From: Bacteroidales bacterium
GTDB taxonomy: Bacteria > Bacteroidota > Bacteroidia > Bacteroidales > JAAYJT01
Direction of reading: 5' to 3'
NCBI GenBank assembly: GCA_014860575.1
Contig: JACZJK010000013.1
Coordinates: 1-64,000, forward strand
Length of the DNA: 64,000 nt
Shown one piece after another: positions 9,312 through 17,970 of this stretch. The notes under the pieces are model-generated. The model had not been told where the DNA came from and searched no databases. It worked only from the letters and a program-made list of their open reading frames with translations. The first letter of the stretch is position 1. Every line of letters starts with the position of its first letter. Both the position numbers and the translations under genes were made by a program.

Positions 9312-9704
9312 GTTAAAAAAATGGTTTCATTCACCCAGCCTGAAGATTGTTTTCAGTTAAGCCGGGTAAATCACCTGAAATACAACATTTGAACCAAAAT
9401 GAAAATCTTAATTCCCGAAAGCTATGTTATAAACAGAGAATTATTATTAAAATTCTGACCCAACCTGATATCCGGATAAGAACAATTTCGTGATTTTCAT
9501 TGTGTTGTCTGTAATTACACATTACATATTTATTTGAACTTTCAGCTGAGGTCATTTTTGCCTTGAGAATGCATATAAATTGAAGTAACCTGAGACTGAC
9601 AGGTTCAGCACGAGCGCTTAATAGTGCCTCGTAATGTCGAGATGAATTGGTTCGGGCCATTGAATTACTGGCATCTTATTTGAATCTCCCGGCGAAAAGA
9701 TTGA
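9312..9704. other. Gene-free stretch before the first YihY gene
   Basis: About 390 bp upstream of the YihY gene at 9705 and divergent from DUF1328. A 77-codon minus-strand frame at 9427-9660 shows no recognisable features. No clear promoter, repeat or RNA is seen. Confidence 0.4.
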
Positions 9705-10616
9705 ATGGCTATGAAGGAAAATCTCAGGCAGGTGTTAAGATTATTAAAGCTTGCAGCAAGAAAATACAGGAAGGATAATCCGGTACAGCTGGCAGGTACT
9801 ACAGCGTTCTTTGCTGTTTTTGCAATGGCTCCTTTAATAATTATTATAGTGTCAGTTGCAGGGCTTTTACTCGGGCAGGAACAAATTCAGGCAAAACTTT
9901 TTGATGAAATAAATAGCTTTTTAGGGAATCAAAGCACTGAGTATATCCAGAGTATTGTTGAAAATTTCCAGAACAAACGAACTAATATTATTGCGACCAT
10001 TGTCGGATTTGTCATCTTCATTTTTATATCTACCACTTTTTTCACCGTGCTTCAAAAGTCGCTCAATGATATTTGGGGCATACGTGCAAAACCAAAACAC
10101 AATTTTCTAAAAACTCTCTACGACAGGCTTATATCTTTCGGGCTGATACTGAGCCTGGGTTTCATTATGCTGGTGTCGCTAATTATTGATGCGGCTTTAT
10201 CGCTGTTTCAGGATTTTATGCACGATCGCTTCCCCGACTTCACCATTTTGTTAATTGAGGCGGGTAATTTTATTCTGTCCTTTGGCATTATTTGGGTAAT
10301 TTTTGCGATGATCTATCGCTTTTTGCCTGATGTTCATATTAAATGGAGGGTAACCTGGATTGGGGCATTGATAACAACGTTTTTGTTTATAATTGGAAAG
10401 GCCCTGATCAGTTTCGGCATTGGTAGTACGAATATCAGTTCAATATATGGAGCCGCCGGATCATTGGTGGTGATTCTGTTATGGGTGTTTTATTCTTCGC
10501 TGATATTCTTCTTTGGTGCGGAAATTACCCAACAATATGCGGAAATGTATTCACATACTATAAAGCCTAAAGATTTTGCGGTCAGAGTTGAAATTAATGA
10601 GGTGAGCAGTGAATAA
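9705..10616 (+). CDS. YihY/BrkB family inner-membrane protein (copy 1)
   Basis: A 303-residue integral membrane protein of the YihY/virulence factor BrkB family (once mislabelled RNase BN), of uncertain function. It shows about six hydrophobic segments, the N-terminal KDNPVQLAGTTAFFAVFAMAPL motif, LNDIWGIRAKPK near 125, and the C-terminal GAAGSLVVILLWVFYSSLIFFFGAE block that defines the family. A second copy lies at 11383-12297 on the opposite strand. A second ATG two codons downstream (9711) is an equally possible start. Confidence 0.9.
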   Translation: MAMKENLRQVLRLLKLAARKYRKDNPVQLAGTTAFFAVFAMAPLIIIIVSVAGLLLGQEQIQAKLFDEINSFLGNQSTEYIQSIVENFQNKRTNIIATIVGFVIFIFISTTFFTVLQKSLNDIWGIRAKPKHNFLKTLYDRLISFGLILSLGFIMLVSLIIDAALSLFQDFMHDRFPDFTILLIEAGNFILSFGIIWVIFAMIYRFLPDVHIKWRVTWIGALITTFLFIIGKALISFGIGSTNISSIYGAAGSLVVILLWVFYSSLIFFFGAEITQQYAEMYSHTIKPKDFAVRVEINEVSSE

Positions 10617-10721
10617 AAGGCAAAGTGGATGGCGGTATCAATTCAGAAACAAAAAACTTTTGTATTACTAATCCGTTAATACATTACATTCAATTGGGTA
10701 AACATTTAAAAATAAATTATT

Positions 10722-10922
10722 ATGAGAATCGCAGGAATTATTATTCTGATTTTAGGAATTGTTGGAACTCTTGTTTTTGGTATTCAGGCCATTAATGATT
10801 CGGAGTCATTTAGCATCCTTGGTTTAGATATTGCTGTAAGTTCGGCAAACTGGACTCCTGTTATAATCAGTGTTATACTGTTAATTATTGGCCTGGTTAT
10901 GATGCGTTCAAAGAAGTCTTAG
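10722..10922 (+). CDS. Small two-helix membrane protein
   Basis: A 66-residue protein with a transmembrane helix at about 3-22, a short polar loop (residues 24-45) and a second helix at about 46-62 ending MRSKKS. It is an unrecognised conserved-looking hypothetical membrane protein. It lies 105 nt after YihY copy 1 in the same direction. Confidence 0.6.
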   Translation: MRIAGIIILILGIVGTLVFGIQAINDSESFSILGLDIAVSSANWTPVIISVILLIIGLVMMRSKKS

Positions 10923-10933
10923 TTACTCAAAGG

Positions 10934-11230
10934 CTAATCAATGATGGCCAGAACGACTTTTTCCTCAAAATCAAACGCTTCCGGTTTATCTTCCAGCTTA
11001 TACCTTTTCGGTGAAAATCGAATATTATCCAGGGCATCCAGCACCTCAGGATGTATATAGTATTTTTCGCAAACACTCACGGTGTTGTTTAAAACTCCAG
11101 CAACCTCTTTAACAATTGCCTTTCGAAGTTTCAGGCGGGGATTTTCTTCTACCCGCAATTTTGCATGTGGGAACCTCTTAATCGCTGTTACCGTACTTCC
11201 CCATGTCCTGAAGTTTTTGCTCGTAAACAT
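10934..11230 (-). pseudogene. C-terminal fragment of a type IB DNA topoisomerase
   Basis: The 98 codons match the extreme C-terminus of bacterial topoisomerase IB: FTSKNFRTWGSTVTAI, then KAIVKEVAGVLNNTVSVCEKYYIHPEVLDAL. The Tyr of the YYIHP motif is the residue that forms the DNA-3'-phosphotyrosyl link in that family. The roughly 230 residues expected before this point are missing. Upstream in the same frame a TAA lies three codons before the ATG, and no topoisomerase-like sequence continues in another frame. I read it as a deletion remnant. Expression as a stand-alone peptide is possible but unlikely to be active. Confidence 0.75.
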
Positions 11231-11382
11231 GTAATATTAAACTGCTTTTACATTGTTTCATTTTCTTAGTTTTTGTCTATTACATTGATCCACTCAACAT
11301 CATATTAAGTGCGGGAGAATAAACTAAAAATCCAGCATTTTCTGAACACATCAGAAGTCTCGCTAACATCATCAACGGCAAT

Positions 11383-12297
11383 TTATTGAGTGACGATAAC
11401 AGCGTGACTTTTGGGTCTCATTTTATAGCCATAGCGTTTGGTATATACCCATGTAAACTCGGCTCCAAAAAACAGGATCAGACAACTATACGTTACCCAC
11501 GACAAAATAATTATTACCGAACCAGCGGCTCCGTAAACATTTCCCGGACTTGAATACCCAAAATAAAAACTGAGTATTTCCTTGCCCATTGCAAACAGTA
11601 TCGCCGTAATAAATGCTCCAACCCATACGCTTCTCCAGGCTATTTTCATATCGGGCAAATACTTAAATATCAGGGCAAACAATACTGTGACTACAGCCAC
11701 GGAAATCAAGAATTCGCCAATTAACACAAAATATACAGCTACATCAGGAAGCCAGTTGGCCAGATAGCCTTGCATTGCTGTAAGGATAGAGGATATAACA
11801 AAACTTACAAGCAACAAAAATCCTATGATCAATACAAAGCCAAAACTTTTGGTTCGATCAATAAGGTATCTCAAAATTCCGCTTTTGGGATCAGATTTAA
11901 CATCCCAGATACGGTTAATGGAAATCTGAAGGTGATAAAAAACACCTGTTGCTCCAAATATAAGTCCGGCAATCCCAATAACTGCTGACAACCAATTTGT
12001 TTGGGACTCACTCGCCTTTTTAAAAATTCCCTCGATAGATTCTGCTGTAGAAGCCCCCATAGCCGATTCTATCTGGCCATACACTTCTCCTTCAACTATT
12101 TCGGCTCCCCAAAAATAGTTTAGCATGGTGAATATGATCACCAGAAGTCCGGGTAGTGACAACAGGGCGTAATATGCAACAACCGCACTCATACGAAAGG
12201 GATCATCTTTGTTCCAGTTAATTGCAGTTTCTTTTATCAGAGAAGGTAAGTGTTTAAACCGGAAACGAGATTTAGTAGTGTTTTTTTCAGTAGTCAT
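11383..12297 (-). CDS. YihY/BrkB family inner-membrane protein (copy 2)
   Basis: A 304-residue paralogue of the gene at 9705, with the same order of motifs: NKDDPFRMSAVVAYYALLSLPG at about 34-55, INRIWDVKSDPK near 130, and GAAGSVIIILSWVTYSCLILFFGAE near 260. The N-terminus is longer and basic. It points toward copy 1, with the topoisomerase stump between them, which suggests a duplication followed by divergence. Function is unknown; a role in envelope transport has been proposed for the family. Confidence 0.9.
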   Translation of the reverse strand: MTTEKNTTKSRFRFKHLPSLIKETAINWNKDDPFRMSAVVAYYALLSLPGLLVIIFTMLNYFWGAEIVEGEVYGQIESAMGASTAESIEGIFKKASESQTNWLSAVIGIAGLIFGATGVFYHLQISINRIWDVKSDPKSGILRYLIDRTKSFGFVLIIGFLLLVSFVISSILTAMQGYLANWLPDVAVYFVLIGEFLISVAVVTVLFALIFKYLPDMKIAWRSVWVGAFITAILFAMGKEILSFYFGYSSPGNVYGAAGSVIIILSWVTYSCLILFFGAEFTWVYTKRYGYKMRPKSHAVIVTQ

Positions 12298-13097
12298 AAA
12301 ATGCAGTTTATTTTATCAACTCCTAAAAGTGTTCCAAATGTAATCGTGCTTTTTTGCCTGAAAGGATTTTGTGTGCACAATGTGTTCTAAGTAATCAACG
12401 AACCGTTTCCTGTGCGATCACAAAAATTGATAATAACTAACAAAGTTAAGTCAGGGTAATTTGCTCAACTTGCATAATGCTAATTCATTAAAGAATAGAA
12501 AGAGTCACTATTGAACAGGATTCTCTGTAGTGGATTCAAATTCCATTTTATCGGGTCAACACCTGCACAATGCTATACCTATAGCAAAAACAACATAAGT
12601 ATCATCGGCGAGTACTCATTTCAAAAAAACAATGTTTTCTTGCACATTTGGATATTTGTCATCCGTACTTGGGGATTATTAGCCACAGTTGTATAGTAAA
12701 ATCACTACACCGGGAGAAGTTCAAAGTTCCATGTCTAAAGACGCTAGAAACTAGAAACAAGAGACAAGTGACTCGTTCTGAATTTGCTTTCCCAATTGTT
12801 AAACCAAATATTTTCCATGCTGTATTTTAATAAGCATTCTATTAACGTGGGGGTGATAAGCTTTGTTTCCAATTTTGGTTCTCATCACCAACCATTGAAA
12901 ACGCCATACAAACCCAAAACTGTTTCAACTACATCCTCTATCTAACCTGGTATTTATCTGTGGAATGAATAGGATGGATAGTTGTTAAACATTCTGATTA
13001 CAAATGTGTTCTGTCTAAAGTTATAGATGTTATATTCGACTTACTTCTTATCGGAAACCAGCATACTTACAGGCAGGCACAATAATTCCCTAAGTTT
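12298..13097. other. Gene-free stretch of 800 bp
   Basis: It lies between the divergent YihY copy 2 and TspO-like genes. A 61-codon plus-strand frame at 12511-12696 has no coding signature. Positions about 12,709-12,775 carry low-complexity words (AAGTTCAAAGTTCC, then AGAAACTAGAAACAAGAGAC) that belong to the intergenic repeat family also seen at 17,930 and 44,005. Nothing else is evident. Confidence 0.45.
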
Positions 13098-13883
13098 ATG
13101 ATGAAAAAACCCATTTCACTCCTATTATTAAACTCCCTATCACTGCTTTTTGCACTGATTATGAACGGCCTTTCAGGTGCTGCTGTTTTTGATGGAAAAA
13201 CCGTTGGAGCTGTTAGTAAGCAATACAACACGCTGATTGCGCCGGATGGTTATGCATTCGCCATCTGGGGTCTGATATATTTGTTCCTGATAATGTTTGT
13301 TTGTTATCAATGGTACAGCTACTACATATTAAAACAAGAATCAGAAATCAAACAAACTGGTCTCTGGCTCTCCGTTGCAAATATTGCCAATGGTTTATGG
13401 ATCGTAGCCTGGTTAAATGAAGCAATAGGAATTTCAGTGCTTTTGATTTTCATGTTGTTGGTTTCATTGATTGTATTGACCGTGCGTCTTCGTCTTGAAA
13501 TATGGGATGCACCTAAACGGACAATCATCTTCATCTGGTGGCCCGCTGCACTTTACCTGGGATGGATTATTGTGGCTTCTGTTTCCAATGTGGCTGCGTT
13601 TCTGGTAAGTTTAAACTGGCAGGGTGGTTTTCTGAGTGAAAGCATGTGGACGATCATTATGATTGGCATCGCATCCATAATTTATCTGTGGCTGGTGTTT
13701 TCACGAAACCTCAGGGAATCGGCCGTGGTAGGTATTTGGGCATTCATAGCCATTGCTGTCCGTCATTGGAATGTTTATTCGGATATAGCCATTGCAGCAC
13801 TTATTGGCGCAGGAATATTAATGTTGGTTGTTTTGTGGCATGCATTCAAAAACAGAAAGCACTCTCCGTTTTTACCATCTTGA
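13098..13883 (+). CDS. Tryptophan-rich sensory (TspO/MBR-like) membrane protein
   Basis: A 261-residue membrane protein with about seven hydrophobic helices and many tryptophans. The N-terminal LIAPDGYAFAIWGLIYLFL is the hallmark of the Bacteroidota TspO-like subfamily, which is longer than the five-helix classical TspO. Other landmarks are GLWIVAWLNE near 100 and WWPAALYLGWIIVASVSN near 155. TspO proteins bind porphyrins and steroids; the ligand here is unknown. Two ATGs stand in tandem at the start. Confidence 0.8.
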   Translation: MMKKPISLLLLNSLSLLFALIMNGLSGAAVFDGKTVGAVSKQYNTLIAPDGYAFAIWGLIYLFLIMFVCYQWYSYYILKQESEIKQTGLWLSVANIANGLWIVAWLNEAIGISVLLIFMLLVSLIVLTVRLRLEIWDAPKRTIIFIWWPAALYLGWIIVASVSNVAAFLVSLNWQGGFLSESMWTIIMIGIASIIYLWLVFSRNLRESAVVGIWAFIAIAVRHWNVYSDIAIAALIGAGILMLVVLWHAFKNRKHSPFLPS

Positions 13884-14085
13884 TATAAGTCTGTTTTTGC
13901 TTTCTGTTAAAAATTCGTGATTTAAGACAGATGCTTCAAATTCTGCCAAAATGAAATGGTTCAATCAATCGCCTTATCAGATTTGTTTAATAGATGATAA
14001 TATTGGTCAATGAAGAGATGCAATCTGAAACCAAATTGCAGGAATAGTATTTGAATTCTCTGAGGTGGGTTCTGAAATCGTGCGT

Positions 14086-14850
14086 ATGAAAAGTGAAATA
14101 GTAAATGAACGGAAAAGACTGCTCAGATCGGTAGAACAAGTTCTTGAAGGGCCGATGGTTCTCCTGGGATTTGTTTGGCTTGTGCTGCTTGTGGTTGAGT
14201 TGATCTGGGGAATCAACAAGATGCTTGAATATATAAGCTATGGTATCTGGGGTATCTTTATCATTGATTTCATTATAAAGATTTCACTAGCCCCTGAAAA
14301 ACGCTCATTTCTTAAAAAAAACTGGCTAACAGCCATTTCACTGTTTATTCCTGCATTGCGTGTATTTCGGGTTCTTCGCTTTGTCAGACTTTTACGCGGC
14401 CTGCGGGGGATAAGGCTTGTGCGGATCGTATCGTCGCTTAACAGAAGCCTGCGCAGCCTTGGCAAAACCATGCAGCGGCGTGCCTTTGGCTATGTCATGA
14501 TTACTACTTTGATTGTAATCCTTGCCGGAGCCGCCGGAATGTATGCTTTTGAAAATCCGACCCCTGGCTTTACCAATTATTGGCTTGCACTCTATTGGAC
14601 CGCAATGCGGGTGATAACGGCCGGCAACGAATTTAATCCCATAACGCCTGAAGGACGCGGATTAGGCTTTTTAATTGCCGTTTTCGGATTTAGCATTTTT
14701 GGATATTTCACTGCTACTTTTGCCACCTATTTCATCGGGCGTGATGCCGAGGAAAAAGACGCCCCGATTGCCGGATCGAAGGAAATAGAGGAATTGAAAT
14801 CAGAAATCATTGCTCTTCGTACAATCATTGAAAAACAGAGCAAAGATTAG
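14086..14850 (+). CDS. Voltage-gated-type ion channel
   Basis: A six-helix cation channel subunit of about 254 residues. S4 is evident as regularly spaced arginines (FRVLRFVRLLRGLRGIRLVR). S5, a pore loop (YWLALYWTAMRVITAGNEF) and S6 follow, then a short C-terminal coiled coil (EIEELKSEIIALRTIIEKQ) that could tetramerise. The filter reads ITAGNEFNPITPEGR, so the potassium signature GYG is absent and ion selectivity is uncertain. I chose the ATG at 14086; an in-frame GTG at 14065 would add seven residues. Confidence 0.85.
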   Translation: MKSEIVNERKRLLRSVEQVLEGPMVLLGFVWLVLLVVELIWGINKMLEYISYGIWGIFIIDFIIKISLAPEKRSFLKKNWLTAISLFIPALRVFRVLRFVRLLRGLRGIRLVRIVSSLNRSLRSLGKTMQRRAFGYVMITTLIVILAGAAGMYAFENPTPGFTNYWLALYWTAMRVITAGNEFNPITPEGRGLGFLIAVFGFSIFGYFTATFATYFIGRDAEEKDAPIAGSKEIEELKSEIIALRTIIEKQSKD

Positions 14851-14914
14851 GCGATTGGTAAGATTTGTTGATGTTACCACCGTATGGCAGTTATGTATTA
14901 TTCTTCAACGATTC

Positions 14915-15199
14915 TTATGAGCCTGTAAATGCTGTCCCGAATATTCCAACAGCCAGTTCAGCCCAAACTAGCAAAAAGGCAAGCAAAATTACTCCACAAA
15001 TCAGAACCCTGTGTTTAACGCGATGTACTTTTCTCATCACAAGTTCACAGAGCAAGCCGGTTCCGAACAACAGAACGCCCATGATTATAAAGTCATTAGC
15101 TTCCCAATTTACTTCGGTGGTAAATTGCATTGCAATGAATGGAATGAGCAACAGAATCGCTGCTACAGTCAGAATGATGATCAGTCTTTTGTTTTTCAC
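14915..15199 (-). CDS. Conserved small membrane protein (three helices)
   Basis: A 94-residue protein with three predicted transmembrane helices (about 5-24, 35-53 and 66-86), a polar turn TEVNWEANDF and a C-terminal AVGIFGTAFTGS. I know this as a conserved hypothetical type in Bacteroidota with no assigned function. It is convergent with the ion-channel gene and 64 nt from it. Confidence 0.75.
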   Translation of the reverse strand: MKNKRLIIILTVAAILLLIPFIAMQFTTEVNWEANDFIIMGVLLFGTGLLCELVMRKVHRVKHRVLICGVILLAFLLVWAELAVGIFGTAFTGS

Positions 15200-15409
15200 G
15201 GGCTTCAGGTTTACAGTATTAACTGTTTCAGAGGTCCTTTATTGCAGTTTAAAAGATAGGATTTATGGTAAGCTTATGCTCTCATATCAACCAAACGCTA
15301 AAGGGGCAGCCAACTCGATTGGCCACTTACATTTTGTCAGATCCCTAATGTGATCAGGTGTTTTACCTTCTGATAAGTCAAAGTGGCTATTATGCACTTT
15401 TTCAATTCC

Positions 15410-15763
15410 TCAATAGAGCTTTTGGTCTAACTGAAACACGAGAGCCCGGTTTCCCTCGTATTGAAATTTAGGGCCGAATACATTTCTAAACGTTTCAACC
15501 AGGCGGCTCGAACACTGGAAATACATTGCATATTGCTTCAGCGCTTTTTCTTTCCAGTCCATTCGCAGGTTACTTCCGTATTTGGTTACAAAACCGGGTT
15601 CGCCCCATTTCAATGTTTCTTCGAGTTGGTCAATGCTTTCTGTTTCCTCGGCCGTTTCTATCACCAATTCTATTAAAACTTGCATTTTACTGCGAACCGT
15701 GTCAGGATAGTTTGCAAGAACCGCATTGAATTTTGGATTTGTTTTCAATACTAAATTTCCCAT
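15410..15763 (-). CDS. DUF1801 domain protein
   Basis: A 117-residue soluble alpha/beta protein of the DUF1801 (YdhG-like) fold. Landmarks are the VLIELVIETA helix, ETLKWGEPGFVTKYGSNLRMDWK around residues 47-70 and YAMYFQCSSRLVETF. Biochemical role is unknown. It reads in the same direction as the VOC and AraC-MGMT genes but is spaced 122 nt from VOC, so co-transcription is only possible. Confidence 0.82.
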   Translation of the reverse strand: MGNLVLKTNPKFNAVLANYPDTVRSKMQVLIELVIETAEETESIDQLEETLKWGEPGFVTKYGSNLRMDWKEKALKQYAMYFQCSSRLVETFRNVFGPKFQYEGNRALVFQLDQKLY

Positions 15764-15885
15764 TGCCTACTCTTTTACAGCCAAATAAAAATCAACTTCT
15801 GCAGCCGGTTTTCTTCACCACTGAACCGCCACTTGCGGTTAGAGGCTGTGTTTACAATTTTGCTTTTCTCTATTGTTGTAGGCTG

Positions 15886-16278
15886 CTATTTCATTGAATG
15901 TAAGCCAATTGTATTGCCTTCTGAGTCCATAACAATGGAGCAAAATCCGTGCTCACCAATTTGAAATTTTTGTTGCAATACTTGTCCGCCGGCGTCCACA
16001 ACCCTTGAAGTCTCGGTCGCGCAATCTTCACAAGTAAAATACACCAGCGTTCCACCGGTTCCAGGTTTCATTTCCCTGGTTTTGCACAATGCTCCGCTGA
16101 TATTTGTTTCACCCTCAGCCCAGGGGAAACTCAACATTTCCAAATCATTAAATTCCCCAGGTGTTTGCATCGGAATCATTTTAATTTGTAGCACTGTTTC
16201 GTAGAATTTTTGGGCCCTGCTCATATCTTCTACATAAATTTCTACCCAGGTAAATGGGTTCTTTGATTGTGTTGTCAT
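15886..16278 (-). CDS. VOC family (glyoxalase-like) protein
   Basis: A 130-residue single VOC domain made of two beta-alpha-beta-beta-beta repeats. It begins FTWVEIYVEDMSRAQKFYETVL and ends CSIVMDSEGNTIGLHS, the usual start and finish for this class. It may bind a metal and act on a small-molecule substrate, or bind a drug; the substrate is unknown. It lies directly downstream of the AraC-MGMT gene (181-nt gap) on the same strand. Confidence 0.85.
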   Translation of the reverse strand: MTTQSKNPFTWVEIYVEDMSRAQKFYETVLQIKMIPMQTPGEFNDLEMLSFPWAEGETNISGALCKTREMKPGTGGTLVYFTCEDCATETSRVVDAGGQVLQQKFQIGEHGFCSIVMDSEGNTIGLHSMK

Positions 16279-16459
16279 ATTATAAATGTATTTATGTTTT
16301 GTTTTTGTGCTTCATCTGTTTCAGGGAATGCGAAACTCACTTTTGTAAACTGCTAAACAGTTTAAAAGTTCAAATTTTATAGTAAGTCCATGCCTGGAAA
16401 TACCAGGCCTCTGCGTTGAAAAGTCCTTCAATGGTGTTGAGCATTTTCCAGGTCAGATT

Positions 16460-17332
16460 CTATAAAGCATGCTGAAAAGGATTATCACTCAATTCCAATT
16501 CTGCCGCTTCCCACCAAATCATAATCTTTTTTCTGATTGGGTTCCACCGATATCCACCAATATTTCCGGATTGTTGAATCACCCTGTGGCATGGGATCAG
16601 GTAAGCTACAGGGTTGCTTCCAATGGCTGTTCCTACTGCCCTGGGCGCCTTTGGGCAATCAATCTTTTTGGAAAGATCCCCATAGGTTGTTAAGCTACCA
16701 TAAGGAATTGACAGCAAGGCTTGCCAGACCTTTAGCTGAAATGCTGTTCCTTTTAAATGCAATTTGATTTCATTAAGATTGCTCCAATCGTTCTGGAAAA
16801 TGCATAGCGTGCTTTGCTGGATTTTATCTGATTGTTGCCGGTATGTTGCATTTGGGAATTGAGACTGCAAATCCATTAATGCACTTTCACTCTCTTCAAC
16901 AAAATCCAGGTGACAAATTCCTTTTTCAGTAGAAGCCACGATTACATTTCCAAAAGGACTCTCCGTAAAGCTATAATTGATGCTCAGGTTTTCACCACCA
17001 TTTTTGTATTCACCGGGAGTCATTCCTTCCAATCTTATAAACAGATCGTGCAGCCTGCCTGTGCCTGATAAACCGGTTTGAAAAGCTGTATCAAACAAGT
17101 TTGTTTCTTTGCTTCTGAGCAGGCCCTTTGCGTAGTTTGCGCTGATAAACTGCAAATACTTCTTTGGGCTGATACCCACCCACTCTTTAAACAAGCGTTG
17201 AAAATGAAACGGGCTTAAGTGAATATGTTCTGCTATGGCATCCAATGATGGCTGCTCCCTGAAGTTTTCATCCAGATAAGTAATGGCCTCCGCCATTTTG
17301 TTGTAGTGATAGGTTTGGTTTGTTTCGGACAT
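16460..17332 (-). CDS. AraC-type HTH fused to methylated-DNA-protein cysteine methyltransferase (Ada-like)
   Basis: A 290-residue fusion. Residues about 12-108 are an AraC double HTH (LDAIAEHIHLSPFHFQRLFKEWVGISPKKY). Residues about 115-290 are an O6-alkylguanine-DNA alkyltransferase with the acceptor PCHRVI, Cys248 being the suicide nucleophile, preceded by the RAVGTAIGSNP helix-turn-helix. The zinc-bound N-terminal domain of full-length Ada, which repairs phosphotriesters, is absent. It repairs alkylated guanine and probably regulates alkylation-response genes. An AlkD-like gene lies 10 kb away. Confidence 0.92.
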   Translation of the reverse strand: MSETNQTYHYNKMAEAITYLDENFREQPSLDAIAEHIHLSPFHFQRLFKEWVGISPKKYLQFISANYAKGLLRSKETNLFDTAFQTGLSGTGRLHDLFIRLEGMTPGEYKNGGENLSINYSFTESPFGNVIVASTEKGICHLDFVEESESALMDLQSQFPNATYRQQSDKIQQSTLCIFQNDWSNLNEIKLHLKGTAFQLKVWQALLSIPYGSLTTYGDLSKKIDCPKAPRAVGTAIGSNPVAYLIPCHRVIQQSGNIGGYRWNPIRKKIMIWWEAAELELSDNPFQHAL

Positions 17333-17474
17333 TTTTATTAGCTATCATTTTTATTGCTGGCAAAGGTCTGAAAGTTTCTGTTGCTGGGAAACCCGAATCT
17401 TGCGGTTCTTAACAGGATGTATGCAAATGTATTGTCCTGAAATAGGTTGGCTAAAAATATCAATTAATTCTTCA

Positions 17475-17926
17475 TCAAGGTTGATTGGCTATAAGAAAAA
17501 AACTTGGGTCGCTGTTGCAGGCCAGGATGTAGGGCTCAGGTTTTGAATGTGGAATTAGTTCTGTTTCTTCCATCACAGATAAAAGAAGACTTCTTAGCGT
17601 GATTCCGAACCAGTGCAGATGAAATGCTATGGCCTGGTTCAGATCATCTACCGATTCATCTCCCTTTTCTTCGAGCATTATAAAAGAAATCGGGATGGTT
17701 TGGTCCAAATGACTGATCTCAAGCTTTGGGTCAGAAGTCAGATATTCCGGCATATTATGAATAATTGATCTATCCAGTATATAGGATTCATCCGCCGCAA
17801 TGTTCGACACACGATCTCTGATGAAGGAATCGTTGTAGCCATAAATTTGGGAACTAAAACATTAAAACCCATCAAATTGTGAAACGCCTCTAAGAGACTA
17901 TTAATAGGGGCGTAATAACTTATCAT
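17475..17926 (-). pseudogene. Possible frameshifted hypothetical gene
   Basis: Two overlapping minus-strand frames appear to be one gene. The first starts at 17926 (MISYYAPINSLLEAFHNLMG) and drifts into unlikely sequence after VLVPKF. The other frame takes over as IYGYNDSFIRDRVSNIAADESYILDRS and runs to a stop at 17475. Adding one A to the CCCAAATTT run would join them into a protein of about 150 residues. I do not recognise the product. A separate 111-residue ORF with a GTG start at 17810 is the alternative. Confidence 0.35.
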
Positions 17927-17929
17927 AGC

Positions 17930-17970
17930 CCACCCAACTTTGAACCTTGAACCCGGAACTTTAAACTTGG
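17930..17970. repeat. Low-complexity intergenic repeat, copy B
   Basis: A run of TTGAACC-like words abuts the stop codon of the phosphoesterase gene. Its 24-nt core at 17936-17959 is identical to 44167-44190, 26 kb away. It belongs to the dispersed family described in the findings. Confidence 0.7.

Noticed and set aside
9427-9660. Minus-strand ORF of 77 codons
   Set aside because: No recognisable domain or start context, and it lies in a gap between divergent genes. Likely chance.
12411-12422. TGTGCGATCACA, similar to a CRP site
   Set aside because: The spacing between half-sites does not match the CRP consensus and CRP sites of the enterobacterial type are not expected in this phylum.
12511-12696. 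Plus-strand ORF of 61 codons
   Set aside because: Its composition is not coding-like and it ends next to low-complexity repeat words.
15351-15370. 20-bp similarity to 55461-55480 inside the decayed XRE gene
   Set aside because: The match is 18 of 20 but flanking DNA does not align and no XRE-like peptide can be read near 15,350, so it is probably chance.
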